DNA from: Ailanthus altissimus
Lineage: Eukaryota; Streptophyta; Magnoliopsida; Sapindales; Simaroubaceae
Length of the DNA: 64,000 bases
Direction of reading: 5' to 3'
Assembly: GCA_946807835.1 (NCBI GenBank)
Contig: OX327699.1
Location: 7,495,001-7,559,000 of the forward strand
Numbering within the stretch: the stretch's first letter is position 1; every line of letters begins with the position of its first letter. The notes beneath the pieces are model-generated. The model worked only from the letters and a program-made list of their open reading frames with translations. It was not told where the DNA came from and made no database searches. The translations under genes were made by a program, and so were the position numbers. This document shows, piece after piece, positions 13,500 through 26,254 of this stretch.

Positions 13500-13737
13500 C
13501 TTGTTAAAAAGTATTAGCCTTAACACTAATTCTCTTTAGAATTAGCATTTGTTCTAATGCCAATATGATGAGGTTTCCTTGGCGTGCACTCTAATAAAAA
13601 GCCTAAACGCATATGGAAGCTTTAATCACAATCACAAGCAAGTAAGAAGAAGAATAAGAACAAGATCAATAAGAATAATCACTCAATCAATCTATGTGGT
13701 TCGGCAACAAAACACTTATGTCCATAATAGATCTTGG

Positions 13738-16700
13738 TGTTCGAGTGTCCTAATGTGCATACATGTGATTGTGTAACCACTGAAAGACAAAATGCATCTC
13801 ATACATACACTACACAATTGAATTGAAACCTAATTTCTTATTCAACAATTACACACTGAATGTAAGTTTGTTACATTAACAGAAACTTACCCTTGAAGAT
13901 GTTTGATGTATAATCGATTTGCAGAGTTCATCCTTAAGCAAATTCGCGAGCAATTCCAATTCTTAACACTGATGAAATTATAGATTCTAGAATGGTAGCT
14001 TGTTAATTTCTAGTAGCTTTAATTTGCTTAACACTTAAGTATTTTAGTCTCTTTCAATTTGGTCAAATTTGACTTTAGGGCCTTAATGCAATAATTGCAA
14101 GGTTTTTCTGACTTTTGGCTATGTAAAACTTTCACCTACAAATACAACTTTTACATTTATTTATTCTTTTTAATGTTATGGGTTGACACTTCTCCATCAA
14201 TGAACAAAGCACAAGCCATGCAAGTTGCCAAGTGTCATACTAAATTTCCATGCATAACGCCACTTGTCACATAAATGGCCATGCCACTTAGCAATAATTG
14301 TTACCTAATTAAATAATAGGCTTAACACTTAAACTTTGATATATGTGCTTCCCGAGAGATCCTGAATGCTTTCCAACATTTTCTCATATCGAATTATTCA
14401 ACCTAGTTTGTTGCCTCAGTACTTAACAAGTACACTTGATATTATAAGACTCACTATGTTCACACCCATTTATTTTATGGAACACTTCCATAAATCTGTG
14501 AATACTACCCCATACACGTTAAAGATATTACAGAATAGCATGTTGAATCATACAAGTTGAGGTTAACTATATTTGTATAATCCTCCATCACCTTTGTCCC
14601 GGAAGAGTAGAGACATAGATCATCACCATTAAATCTCTTTATGCTCGATCATGAACTTATCTCTACATTTGTATTTCCATAAATAATATCCTAAAACACT
14701 TTGTAATATTGTTTAATTTTACAAAAAACTCTTGATGCGATATTTCTGAATCTTAAAATTAAGTGCAAGTATACATTATCGCATGCAAGTAATAAAGGGA
14801 CTAAATAAGTCGAATGTTGAACCCACAGGGATAATTTATTCTTTTTAACTAATTACTAAAATTATGTTTTCTTAATAATTATTCAGAAAAATAAAAATCT
14901 AGGAATGAATGTAAAAAATATAAAAGCAAAACACAATGCAAAGAGATTTAGGTGATAGCAATACATAGAAAATCTAGGATTAATACTATCCCTCAATATG
15001 CTTTCTAATGATTAATCTTCTAATATTTAACTATCTTAGTCTTTGTTATTGATCAAGACACTAATGCATCCATAAGCTGCTTCCAAGGTCATGCAAATAT
15101 ACCTTAATTTACCAAATACCTATATTCCTTTGGTACTTGTAATAAATTAAGATTCATTAAGATTAAGTCTTATTAATCATACATGCCAATTAAGTATATT
15201 CCTATCCTAAATTGAAACTTGCATATGCAATAATGAATGTTACTCTACAATCATGCATCAAATTACATAGGTCTAAATATTATGATTCCTCTTCCGAGTT
15301 TATCAATAATATTATCAACTCATTCACCATATATTGGCCAGATATATTGAAGCATTAAGATCAAGTAATTTGAATATCAAAGAACTAAGTTTATTAAATA
15401 TTCAAAAGATATGGCAAGTAAGCACACATATTGAGTTCAAGTATTAACACTAGAAAATAAGTTTAGCTCATGGCTACAAGAGAACAGCAGTAAAAATAAT
15501 AATAAACCATGATACAATCAATAGCAAATCGATATAGACGTCGAATTTGCTCTTAATTACGCTGCCTAAAATACTCTTGATACCGAAGAACGCCTTGAAT
15601 CTCTCTCTAAAGTTGCTTTAATTAAACTTCTATTGCGCTCCAAGACTCGTGCGCTGTATTCTTGGTGTTCTTAAATTGCTCTAAGTTGCTCTTGGATGAT
15701 TCTTGAAGGCTGAAAACAAGTGGCTTTTTATAGGGATTGATTTGATCTTGAAAATCTCAATTCTCGTCGGATTTGGACTCGTAATACCGCTGAGGCGATA
15801 TGCTGTTGTCATTGGGGCAACACGTAAAAAGGCTTCATTGCTGGAGCGGTGAGTTGATGGCACTGAGGCGCTGTCCCATCGCTGGCGCGATAAAGTTCTG
15901 GCGCTGGGGCACTAGATGCGACTTAATCAGGTAGTTTTCCTAATTTCAATCACTATTCCAGTGCTGGGACGGTAATAATCTTGGTGCTGGGGCAATGGAC
16001 ACATACTTTGAAAACTTTGCATTTTAATCCCTATTTTTGCTCCTTTTGCTTTCTTTCTTTAAATTTTGTTCAAGTCCCTATAAATAACAATAAAACACAT
16101 AAATAGCCATCTATTTTTATAAAACCATAAAATATCAATAATAAAAATATGAGAAAATATATGACAAATTTGCCCTTATCAATTATTTTATAAGATTTAT
16201 ACTTATGGTCACAAGACTTTCTGAAATACAATCTCGAAGTCTTCATGATATACAACTCATCCATATGAGCTAATAGATCCTATATTTTTACACATCAGAC
16301 TCCATGAGCATTAGACCATACCCAACAACACTAGAGGTTAGATCATGAAAGGTTTTTTACATATGTGAAATCAAAGCACGATGGATCATTTACAAGCCTA
16401 CTTTGGTACTCAGGTTAAAAGACCACAAATATTATTAAACTCGAGAAAACCTTCCATTGACAGCTTTATGGGATGTTTATTTGAGGAGCTCATGAGTTTG
16501 TTTAGTATCCAATCCTTATTGAATACCTGTATACCTATATGAGCTTTTACTAAGCTCACGATTTTCTAAGACTAATCATCTGGAAAATTTAAATGTATAC
16601 ATATATTGATCCAGACCAATCAACTCATTTCGGTAATCATAGATCAAGAACAATGTTTTCAAGAACATACTGCATAATGACATTTCGTAGCACTATTTGC

Positions 16701-16960
16701 AAACTCCTTGCAACTATATCATTACAAATATATTCTCAGGTCTTTGTTCCATTTCAAACTAGGTTTTAACTCTGAGAATGCTAACTCTTAGCATTGACCT
16801 AAAAACCTTCAGATCAAATCTAAACTCTTTTAGATCTACAATATCTGAAAAGTAACAAATTTAGTACCATATAATAAATATTAACGATTTATTGCAATGT
16901 TTATTAAATAAATAAATATTCATACAAAATTAAAATGGCACGTAAGCACCATCTCCAACA
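13738..16960 (-). repeat. 3' LTR of copia element C, interrupted by solo LTR A2
   Basis: This matches the 5' LTR at 28593-30139 on both sides of the A2 insertion. Net length without A2 is about 1769 bp against 1547 bp for the 5' LTR. Most of the difference is one block at about 14115-14335 that the 5' LTR lacks. The right edge (minus-strand start TGTTGGAGATGG) abuts a polypurine tract. Confidence 0.8.
14733..16181 (-). mobile_element. Solo LTR A2 (family A), minus orientation, inside the 3' LTR of C
   Basis: This 1449-bp block is the inverted equivalent of A1 and is collinear with A3. On the + strand it begins TGATGCGATATTTCTG and ends TTGCCCTTATCA. Flanks are actct (14728-14732) and attat (16182-16186), a decayed 5-bp duplication. 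The uninterrupted sequence in the other LTR of C, around 29350-29370 (gaaaactctttttcagg), shows the pre-insertion site. The GC-motif cluster is at about 15780-16010, and a TATA-like ctttttata is at 15723 (minus-strand promoter). Confidence 0.85.
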
Positions 16961-16971
16961 ACTCCCCCTTA
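16961..16971 (-). other. Polypurine tract of element C
   Basis: The minus-strand sequence AAGGGGGAGT directly precedes the TGTTGGAGATGG start of the C 3' LTR. It is the expected plus-strand primer site of a copia element. Confidence 0.75.
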
Positions 16972-16974
16972 CTC

Positions 16975-19900
16975 TAGTGTCATTCTCAATGATATCTTAT
17001 GCCCATTGAGTCTATATGTTTTTCAAATATCCTAGAAGTTAAGGACTTTGTGAGTAGGTGATAAGGGTTAATTAAACTAATATTTGTTCGTAAAAATTAA
17101 GATTATTTAGCTTTTGATGTATTTTAATATTATTTTTGTAGGTTTAGAGTCAATAGAGTAAATAGGGTCGAAACTCTAATGAAAATAAGCCAAAAACATC
17201 AAATTATAGCAATACTTGCTACAATGAATTGCTACAATAACAACGTACAGTGATCTACTATAGTACCCAATGCTGCAGTGCCTACAAATGAGTGCCGCAG
17301 CACTCAAAACAGTGTCTATATGCTGCAGCACCTAAAATTCAAGCGCGTGAATAATAACAGTGAACATTACCTCGTGAACGGTATTTGTGCTACAGTAAAT
17401 AGTGAACAATATCCTACTTTGACTTGTATTTGATGTTTAACCCTAATTTGAAGACATAAACCTATATTTAGAAGGCCAAGAACCCTAATTAAAGGAGGGG
17501 GAGAGGAAAAAAAGAAAAGAGGCAAAAACTTAGAAAAAGAATTTACAACACAAAATCAAATATCATAGCCAAAATTTGAAGAACCAAGATCAAGATTGAG
17601 CGAGAAGCACATCAAGGAGTCACTTTGATTAGTTTTTCTTCTCTTTCTTTATCATTATGTTCTTGTTCTTATTGATCTTTATGAATTGATTAGATACTTT
17701 TGATTTTGTGATGGGCTAAAGTATTCATTTAGGGTTAGATTATGTGAACCTAGTATGGATTTGAATTTTGTTAATTCTTAGTTTATGAACTTGATACATT
17801 CAATTGATTCATTCTATTTTGTGTTTAACGCTTTCATTATACCTGATTAATATTTTAAATGATTAAGGAACCATGATGAACTCGATGGAGGGATTCGTGT
17901 ATTTAGCCTAGGATAGTTTAATGCATGATCAAAGGGTAACAACTACGAGTTTCATCTAGGATAAACATATACCTAGGTGGCATATAGGTGATTGCTAAAA
18001 TGCATAATATAGTCACTCGACCATCGATAGAGGCTTGTGATAAGAATAGTATCTAAACTAACAATTGGTATTAAGAGATTAACTAAGGGGTTAATAAATC
18101 TAATAAAATACTAGGGGACGAGTTAAAACCCTAGATTATCTTTATCTCTAAATTCTACCCTTTGATTTTCTTTATTTTAATTAATAGAGTTAGATTAGTT
18201 AATTAAATTATAAATTATGATTTTCTGAATAAAAGTTAAGTAGGTACAATTTTAATACTTGATTTATAAAATTAGATTGCATAGTCCCTGTGGGGATCGA
18301 TACTTGGACTTTAAATTCTATATACTTGATACGATAGCATACACTTGCACTTAACTATTATAGCATCAATTAATAGGTCCACTACATTATCCATAGAATC
18401 TACTCTAGATACTATTGCATCTCTTTTAGCCAAAATTTCTTTAATTATATGGTAATTTCACTTCACATGCTTAGACTTCTAGTATGCCCTTATCTCTTTA
18501 GCTTGAGCAATTGCTCTCTTATTGTCGCAATATAGTGGAATAGAATCAACTGAATTTAGAACTATACCAAGCTCTGTGATAAAATTGCATATCCATACCG
18601 CTTCCTTTGCAGCTTTCGAAGTCGCAATGTAGTTTGTCTCCGTGGTAGAATCAGATGTGGACGCCTACTTTGCACTCTTTTAATTGACTATGGCACCATT
18701 AAGAATAGACCTATAACCAAATGTAAATTTTCTATCATCCGGATCAGATTAAAAGTTTGAATCACTATATCCTCTCACCTGTAAGTCACTCTCTTTATAA
18801 ATTAAAAACTTATTATTTGTACCCTTAAGGTATTTTAAGATATTCTTGACGGTCATCCTGTGGTCAGTACCTAAATCAAACTGATATTAGCTCCTAACGC
18901 TTACCGTCATATCAATGTAAGGTTGTTTTTTACACAACATGGCATACATAAAGCTATCTACAAGCGATGCATATGGTATATTAGACATTCTAATTTTTTA
19001 TTTTTCCTTCGAAGACACATCCTTTTAGAAAGATGAATTTTATATTTAAAAAGTACATTAAGTATTTTACAGTTACTGAAGTTATACCTTTCAAGTACAT
19101 TATCTATATACGAGAACTAGGAGAGTCCTATCAGCCTCATAGCTCTATCTCTATAAAGCTTTATCCAATATCTTTTATGGAGAAGTTCTTACTTAAATAA
19201 CTCATAATTGACTATAACATACTAACATCGTGTCTGATAATGAGTATTCATTCATATAGAGAACCGAAAAGACAATCATGCTTCCACTTACCTTTTTATA
19301 TACATATGGTTCTTTTTTGTTTTTTATGCAACCAAACCCTCTAATTACTTCATCAAAATGAATGTTTCAGCTTTGGAAAGCCTACTTAAGTCCATAAATA
19401 GACTTCTTCAGTCTGCACATATTAAAAGTCATGCTAGATGTAAACCCTTCAGCCTATTTCATATATATCTTTTTCTCGAGATATCTATTTAGGAAAGCTA
19501 TCTTTACATCAATCTGCTAGTTTTTAAAATCATAATAAGCTGCAATAGCCAATAGAATTTTAATCAACTTTAGCATAGCTACTGGTGAAAAGGTTTCCTT
19601 ATAATCAATCTCAAATCACTAAGTAAAATCTTTTGCCGCCAATCGAGCTTTAAAGGTCTTTTACCTTCCATCAAAGCTACACTTCTGCTTGTAAACTCAT
19701 TTACCATCAATAGAAATAATTCCTATAGTAAGCTTAACCAAGACTCAAACTTGATTTTCATATATAGAGTGAATCTCAAATTTCATGGATTTTTGTCATT
19801 TTTCTAAATCAAAGTCTAACATCATTTCTTTATAAGTCAAAGGATCCTCTTCTTCAATTAAGAAAATGTCAAAGACACCTTCATACATCATATTATACCT

Positions 19901-20819
19901 GACAAGAGACCTTGAGATCCTTTTTGACCTACAGGAAGGGTGTGTGAAAGGTTTTTCACTTAATTGAGCATGAGGTTCCATCACCGATTCATAAACTTCT
20001 TAGTTGACTTCATCAAGTTCAATCCTTGTACAATTCTCACGATCCATAAGAAACTATTTCTCTAAGAAAGTGGCATTACAAGTAATGAGCATGTTTATTC
20101 CTCTAGATCATATAACTAATATCGTATAGAATGTTTAGGATATCTAATAACCGATACTTATACTCTTGGGTATAAGTTTATCTTGTAGCATAACTATTAC
20201 GTAAGTAGGATAGTCTTAAATTTTAACATTCTTAAGAATCGATTTCCTGCCAGTCTATATCTTATTCAAAATAGTAGGAATGGCTTTTGATGGAACTCTA
20301 TTCAACAAGTAAGCAGCAATTTCTAGAGCATAACCTTATAGATATTTTCAAAGGTTAGTAAAGCTTATCATTGATCAAATCATATCTAATAAAGTTTGAC
20401 TTCTCCTCTGTGAAACACCATTATATTGAGGAGTACCTGAAAGACTATATTAAGTGAGAATCCCATTCTCCTTCAAATAATTTCTAAATTCACTGCTCAT
20501 GTATTACATACCAATTTGTTTCTCTACCTCTAGCCAAAACTCTTTAAACATTTCAAAAGTTTTGACTTATATTTCATCAGAAACACATGTCTATATTGTG
20601 ACAAATTATTGATAAAGACAACGAAGTATTAAAACCCACCCATGGCAGTGTGACTCATTGACCGCATACATTACTATGTATTAGTTCCAATAAATCAATG
20701 GCCCAGTACCCAATACCAACAAAAAAAAATATTTGGTAATCTTTCATTGAATACAACATTCATAAAGTAGATAGGATTCTATAGTAAGATCAGGTATCTG
20801 ACCATCCCTAACTGGATGA
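16975..20819 (-). pseudogene. Copia element C integrase, reverse transcriptase and RNase H, split by solo LTR B1
   Basis: On the minus strand, integrase starts near 20690 with DLLELIHSNVCG. Reverse transcriptase follows at about 19350-19660 with FKARLAAKDFT, DYKETFSPVAMLKLIKILLA, FKNxQIDVKIAFLN and KKSIYGLKxAF. The later polymerase part is at 18780-19000 (ILKYLKGTNNKFLIYKESD). RNase H ends at about 18380-18690 with YIATSKAAKEAVW and IPLYCDNKRAIAQAKEIR. The last pol residues continue on the far side of B1, at 16975-17058. Several stops and frameshifts make this a pseudogene. The order is that of Ty1/copia. Confidence 0.85.
17059..18368 (+). mobile_element. Solo LTR B1 (family B), + orientation, inside C pol
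   Basis: This 1310-bp block begins TGATAAGGGTTAATTAAAC and ends ATTATAGCATCA. The ends have the same style as LTR family A but the body is different. It matches B2 (20825-26249) at both termini and through the interior. It interrupts the C-terminal RNase H region of element C (minus strand) near 18369-18380. Flanking pentamers (gtagg and attaa) do not match, so I could not confirm a target duplication. A motif cluster of gctgcagc and cagtgaac type lies at 17220-17420. Confidence 0.75.
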
Positions 20820-21901
20820 GTTAGTGATAAGGTTAATTAGGTTTGATATTTTTATCTTCCAAAACTTAATATTTATTTGTTTAAATAAAATTTATTTGAA
20901 TTTTTATATGCTTTATTGTTATTTTATAGATTTGGAGTTAGTAAAGTAAACAGGATGAAAATCTAAAGAAAACACAGAAAAAACAAATAAATTTGCTACA
21001 GTATTGAACTACAGTGATTTTGCTACAATGTCAACACCGTAGCACCCCAAAATCAATGGCGCACATGCTCAAGTTTAAGTCGTCAGTGCCCTAGTACCAC
21101 AGCACCACATGAATAGTACCATGTGAACAATAAAGTTCTCTTTGCTCTAAAAGCGAAAAAAGGGCAACTTTAGGGCAAATAGTTAATAGATGAAGAATGA
21201 TCCCACTAAGTCTTCGCTAATACAAACAAATTAGCAAAATTAAAGGGAAAAGGTTTTTTTAGAGGATCATCAAAGCAAGGAGTTATGCACATTTTTTAGG
21301 GGAAGACTGACAGGTTTGGAATAGACTCAAAACTGGAATTTCTAGTGTATGACTCTTTGCGTGAACAGTGCCAGTGTAGAAAAAAAAAAGAAAATCCTAA
21401 AGCTGACTTATATTTGATATTTTGCTCTAATTTAAAGACCAAAAAGCCTATTTCAAGAATCAATAAGAGAGAGAAAGAGCAATTATTTGAGAATTAGTAA
21501 GACTAGAAGAATGAAGACTGCAATAAAATTAGATTTAATTCTTCAAATTTTTATCCTTCTAGTTTTTTATAATTTTTATGATGTTATTCTTAATAAGCTC
21601 TAGAACTCTTTATTTTACCATGAGGTAAGTTTATATTCTAGGGATACAACTTTGAATCCGATATATGAATGAATTCAAGTTCTTTTCTTATTTTTGTTAA
21701 ACTAAATAAGAGAATTGTTTAATTATTCTATGTTTAATGCTTTCTAATTACTTGATCACTAATTAGATTGTTGTAGGAAATCTAATGAACTTGAAGAAGG
21801 AATTTTTATGTTGGCCTTGAATAATTTGATATATAATTATAGGGTAACAACTATGAGTTTCATATGGGATAGACATATACTTACATGGCATAAATGGTAT
21901 T

Positions 21902-24702
21902 TGTTGAAATGTATATAGTAGGTATAGAATAAGAAAGTATTAATGATGTTCATTTTCTGAATAGAAGACTTCCTTTCTAGGACTATCTTTTTTCCTGTAT
22001 ATTGTACTCTTTCTTTATAATGAATAAGACAACAAAATCATATTCTCTTCTTTTTCATGGTATTAGAGCCATTGTGTTTTCTTTGATTCTTAATTTTTTT
22101 AGGCGAAGTCACCTGTTCTTTCTTCAGCCACTATGTTTTCTTTATTTTTTTAGTGGTCGTGTTCTTTATTTTGAGATCACCAATAGTTCACCATTGAAAA
22201 TCCAAAAAAATAGTCACCGAAACCTCGTCGCATATACCCCACGTTCCACCACTAGAATTTGACCTTTTTTTCGGCGTGCATAGACTCTCATTGTCGACAT
22301 TCCTGCCTTCAGACAACACTGACAATCACTTCTGTGGTGGCCCGATAGTCATCAACTTCTACACTCGCCCTTACGCGTCACCTCTTTCCTCAGATTCCTA
22401 TCTTTCGATCTCTATTTCTAGCATACATGAAGCCTCACCGTCAGCACCACTTGCTTCAAATGATGCTAACAACCCCAAAACCCCCCACCGTGTCACTCGC
22501 TGATGCCAGTCGCCGTCACCATCACTGGAAATCTGCCATTACGTCGCCAAAAAACTACTTTTAGTTGTCATCTCCTTCTTCATTCTCTTTTATTTATGAG
22601 TCAATATAACTATTGAGAGCTCTAAAACAGACAAACAACCTTCATCCATAACTCTCCCTGGTGCCGACCATAAGGAATACCTTAAATATCAAACGATTAA
22701 GCAGTCTACCTCTTCTATTTCCTTCATTACACATATTGGTAATTCAATCGCTTATCTTACTCAGTCCTATTCTTTAGGACCCTGGGTCCTTGATTTTGGT
22801 GCCTTTGACCACATTTTTGGTAATCTTCAATTACTTTCTCATACTTCTACATCTAGGTCATTACCATCTGTCACCTTAGCGAATGGTTCTATAACTACTG
22901 CTCAAGCAGGTGATGCTGTTGATACAGGTGATGCATTAATACTGCTCCCGTTGACTCATTGCCTGCCTCTGATTCCTCTCTGACTACGATCTTGCCTTTT
23001 GATGAATAGTTTCCTATTATTATTTGTAAAGGTATACGATTCACTTGCAATCCTTATTCTATATACAATTTTCTTAGTTATCATCACGTATCTTTCATAT
23101 ATTATGCCTTTGTGTCTACTTTACCTTCTGTTTTTGTCCCCAAAACACTTCGTGAGCCTCTTTCACACCCTAGCTGATGTCAAGCAATGGTTGAGGAGAT
23201 GGTTGCTTTGCATGCTAATGGTACATAAAAATTAGTTTGGCTGCCACTAAGGCACTCTACGGTTGGTTATTGATGGGTATACACTATCAAAGTTAGACCT
23301 AATGGTTGAGTGGATAAATTGAAAACTCAGTTGGTTGCAAAAGAATACACTTAGACTTATGGGCAAGATTATTATAAGACTTTTACTCCTATGTCTAAAA
23401 TGTCATCTACTCGATTATTCTTATCTATTGCTGCTATTTGTCAATGGCCTTTGCACTAACTTGATATCAAAAATGCATTTCTTCATGGCGAGCTTTAGGA
23501 AGAAATATATATATGGAGCAACCACCTGGATTTGTTGCTCATTTAGAGTTTAGTTTAGTATGTAAGCTTCGTCGCTCCTTGTAAGGTTTGAAACAGTCTC
23601 CTTCTGTCTAATTTAGTCGCTTAAGTACTGTTATCCAAGAGTTTGGCATGATCTGAAGTGAGTCAAATCACTCTGTTTTCTATAGATATGCATCACAGGG
23701 TCAGTGCATATATCTAGTAGTCTACATTGATGATATTTTCTTGGTATAGAGGTTACCTAATCTAAGTCTGGAATTGTTATCTCTCAAAGAAAATATAAAC
23801 TGGAAATTCTAGAGGAAACAGTGATGTTAAATTGCAGACTTATAGATTCTCTCATGAATTTTAATGCTAAACTTCTACATGGACAAGGGAAGCCGCTTAC
23901 AGACTCTGGAAGATATCGAACACTAGTTGGTAAACTTAATTATCTTATTATCACATGGCTTGATATTTCCTTTTCAGTTAGTATTGTCAGTCAGTTTCTA
24001 TTGTCTCCATGTGATAGTCATTGAGATGCAGTTATCCAAATTTTACGATACATCAAGAGTGCACCAAGAAAATGATTGTTGTATAAGAATAAATATTACA
24101 CACAAGTTGTGAAATGCTTAGATGCAAATTGGGCAAGATCTTCATTGGGTAAGCGGTTTACTACCGGGTATTGTGTTTTTGTTGAGGGTAATCTTGTGCC
24201 ATGGCTTTAGCTACATATAAGCTTATATAGTTGAAATAATTAATCCAAAAATTAAAGTTTATAGACATTTCACAGATGATGTTAGTTTGTGATAATCAAG
24301 CTACACTTCATATTTTATCCAACTTGGTATTTCATAAAAGGACTAAGCATATAGAAGTTGACTGTCACTTTATTCAAGAGAAGATTTTGTCTAGCTCTAT
24401 CTCTGCAAATCATGTTAGTTCAAATAACTAGCTAGCGGATATTCTTACTAAATCTCTCAGGAGTCATCGAATTAATTTCATTTGTAACAAGATGGCGCAT
24501 ATAACTTATATAATCCAACTAGAGGTGGAGTGTTGAAATGTATATAGTAGGTATATATATGGTAGACATAGAATAGGAAAGCATTAATGATGTTTCTTTT
24601 ATGTATAGAAGACTTCTTTTCTAGGGTTGTCTATTTTCTTATATATTGTACTCTTTCTTTATTATGAATAAAACAACAAAATCATAATCTCCTCGTTTTT
24701 TA
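21902..24702 (+). mobile_element. Short-LTR copia element E, nested in LTR B2
   Basis: A complete but decayed copia element of 2.8 kb. It has a 156-bp 5' LTR (21902-22057) and a 172-bp 3' LTR (24531-24702), both starting TGTTGAAATGTATATAGTAG. The primer-binding site TGGTATTAGAGCC is at 22058-22070 and a purine-rich tract agaggtggag is at 24521-24530. A perfect 5-bp duplication, GTATT, is at 21897-21901 and 24703-24707. At under 3 kb it is well short of the usual 4.5-5 kb, because integrase is deleted between protease and reverse transcriptase. Confidence 0.85.
22760..24440 (+). pseudogene. Copia element E protease, reverse transcriptase and RNase H remnants
   Basis: Protease: DFGAFDHIFGN then LPSVTLANGS at about 22790-22890, where the usual DSGAS active-site motif has become DFGAF. 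Reverse transcriptase: KTLREPLSHPS near 23145, LDIKNAFLHGEL near 23460 and the catalytic block VVYIDDIFLV near 23725 (copia YVDD variant). RNase H: ILRYIKSAPRK and CLDANWARSSLGKRFTTGYC near 24035-24180. Integrase is missing and frameshifts and stops are frequent. The element could not produce its own proteins. Confidence 0.8.
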
Positions 24703-24707
24703 GTATT

Positions 24708-25803
24708 AATAAGGCAAAGGTCACACATACCTTAATATTATAGGCTAAAAGATATCTTTACCCTAATAAAATTTTTAGTACCCAATTTTAACCCAATTCG
24801 TTTTTTTTTTTTTTTTTTACTGTCTATTTAGATGAAAAATCTACTTGTAATAGTCATTTATCATTTTGCTCCATTATTAATAGACTTTACGAAATTGTGG
24901 GAATGGATAAATGTCATAATATGATTAGTTACTTTGGACACGTGGCACTATGTAATTGGTTATATTTTTAAAATAAAATAATTAATAATTAAAAAATTCT
25001 ACAACTTTTGCAGAAAAATAGCGGCCGACTTGTCGCTAGTTGTAATTTTTTGGCGACGTTGAGGCAGTAAAAAAATTCAAATTTTACATTATTATACTTT
25101 ATTTTTTTTTATCTACACAATGATGGGGTTGTTGTTTTTGTAAAAGAAGACAAGAATGCCAAAAATGGTGTAGAGGGGCGGCAACTACTGCCATCCTCTA
25201 TCAAATGCCGATCTATCCAAGGTGGAGTCAATGCAAATCACCGCCTCCCCTCCCCCTTTCTCTCGTTTGATGGGGGCGATGATGGCCTCCGCCCCTTTCC
25301 ATAATATTTTGCCATCTTTTTGTTTTTTTGGGCAAAAAATAACCCTACCATTGTGTAGATTAAGAAAATAGAGTATAATAATATTAAATTTGATCATTTT
25401 TATCGTCGAACAGTGGCAACTCTATTTTTAATTTTTAATTTATTTTATTTTATTTTAAAAATTATTTATTTAATAAACATATAACCAATTACTTGCTAAC
25501 ATGTGTTCAAAAAGTAACTAATCATATTATGACACATGTCCTTTTATTAATGTTTATGTTTTTAAAATTATATTAAATTAAATTAATGAATGGATTGCGC
25601 CACATGTTCAAAAGATAATATAGGTAAGATTGTGCCACGTGTGCAAAGTGTAATTTATTTTTATAATTAGATTACTTTTTTATCCTTCAACAATTAAAAC
25701 TAATAACAAAAGTTAATAGATTAGGGTAAAATTAGATATTTTAAATCTTATCAGGGCAAAGTGGTCGATTAGCCCAAAATATTGGGGTAAAATTATCCTT
25801 ATT
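24708..25803. mobile_element. Long inverted-repeat (fold-back / MULE-like) element, about 1.1 kb
   Basis: The left arm (about 24708-25190) and right arm (about 25270-25803) are imperfect reverse complements over roughly 480 bp. Paired blocks include aataagg/ccttatt at the ends; gattagttacttt (left, 24924) with aaagtaactaatc (right, 25529); and ctacacaatgatgggg (left, 25113) with its inverse near 25350. The centre (25180-25280) is GC-rich. There is no coding sequence. Possible degenerate 9-bp flanks are ggtattaat and gacattaat (7 of 9 match), which would suit a Mutator-like element, but E interrupts the left copy, so this is uncertain. Confidence 0.65.
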
Positions 25804-26254
25804 CTGACATTAATAGGCCAGTTCTTAATGTGTCTTATTTTTATCTAATTACTATAGATATATAGGTAATTGTTATGATAAGATATAGCTATTTGACCAT
25901 CGACAAAGGCTTATAATTAAGGATCTAGCTAACAATTCATATTGAAGGATTAATTCAGGAAAATATTAATTGGTTCAAATAGCATATCGATAGATAATTG
26001 TAATCCTATGTTTTATCTATTATTGGTGATTATATCTTGTTATCTTTAGTCTTCTCTTGATTGTTAGTTTTCTATTATTTAGTTTAGATTACTATCTTTA
26101 GATTTTCATTCATCTAAATAAAAGTAAAAAGACACAATTTTAGTATTTAGCATAAAAAATAACAATAATTCTTCATGAGAATGATACTTTACTCAATCTT
26201 TATTACTTGTTTACGATAGCATACACTTGTGCTTAAATATAGCACATCAATTAG

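Larger units (their letters stand above)
20825..26249 (+). mobile_element. LTR B2 (family B) carrying nested inserts, inside element C
   Basis: The left part (20825-21901) and right part (about 25810-26249) align with solo LTR B1. The block begins TGATAAGGTTAATTAGG, ends TATAGCACATCA and is flanked by gttag (20820-20824) and attag (26250-26254), a one-mismatch duplication. It separates the protease region of C (right) from its integrase (left). The interior holds copia E and a fold-back element. A short part near the right junction seems duplicated relative to B1 (gatatataggtaattg near 25855), so this side was rearranged. Confidence 0.8.

Noticed and set aside
22002..22503. Two adjacent open frames (86 and 75 codons) downstream of the E primer-binding site
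   Set aside because: They lie in the gag-position region of element E but show no gag motif; composition is biased and stops divide them.
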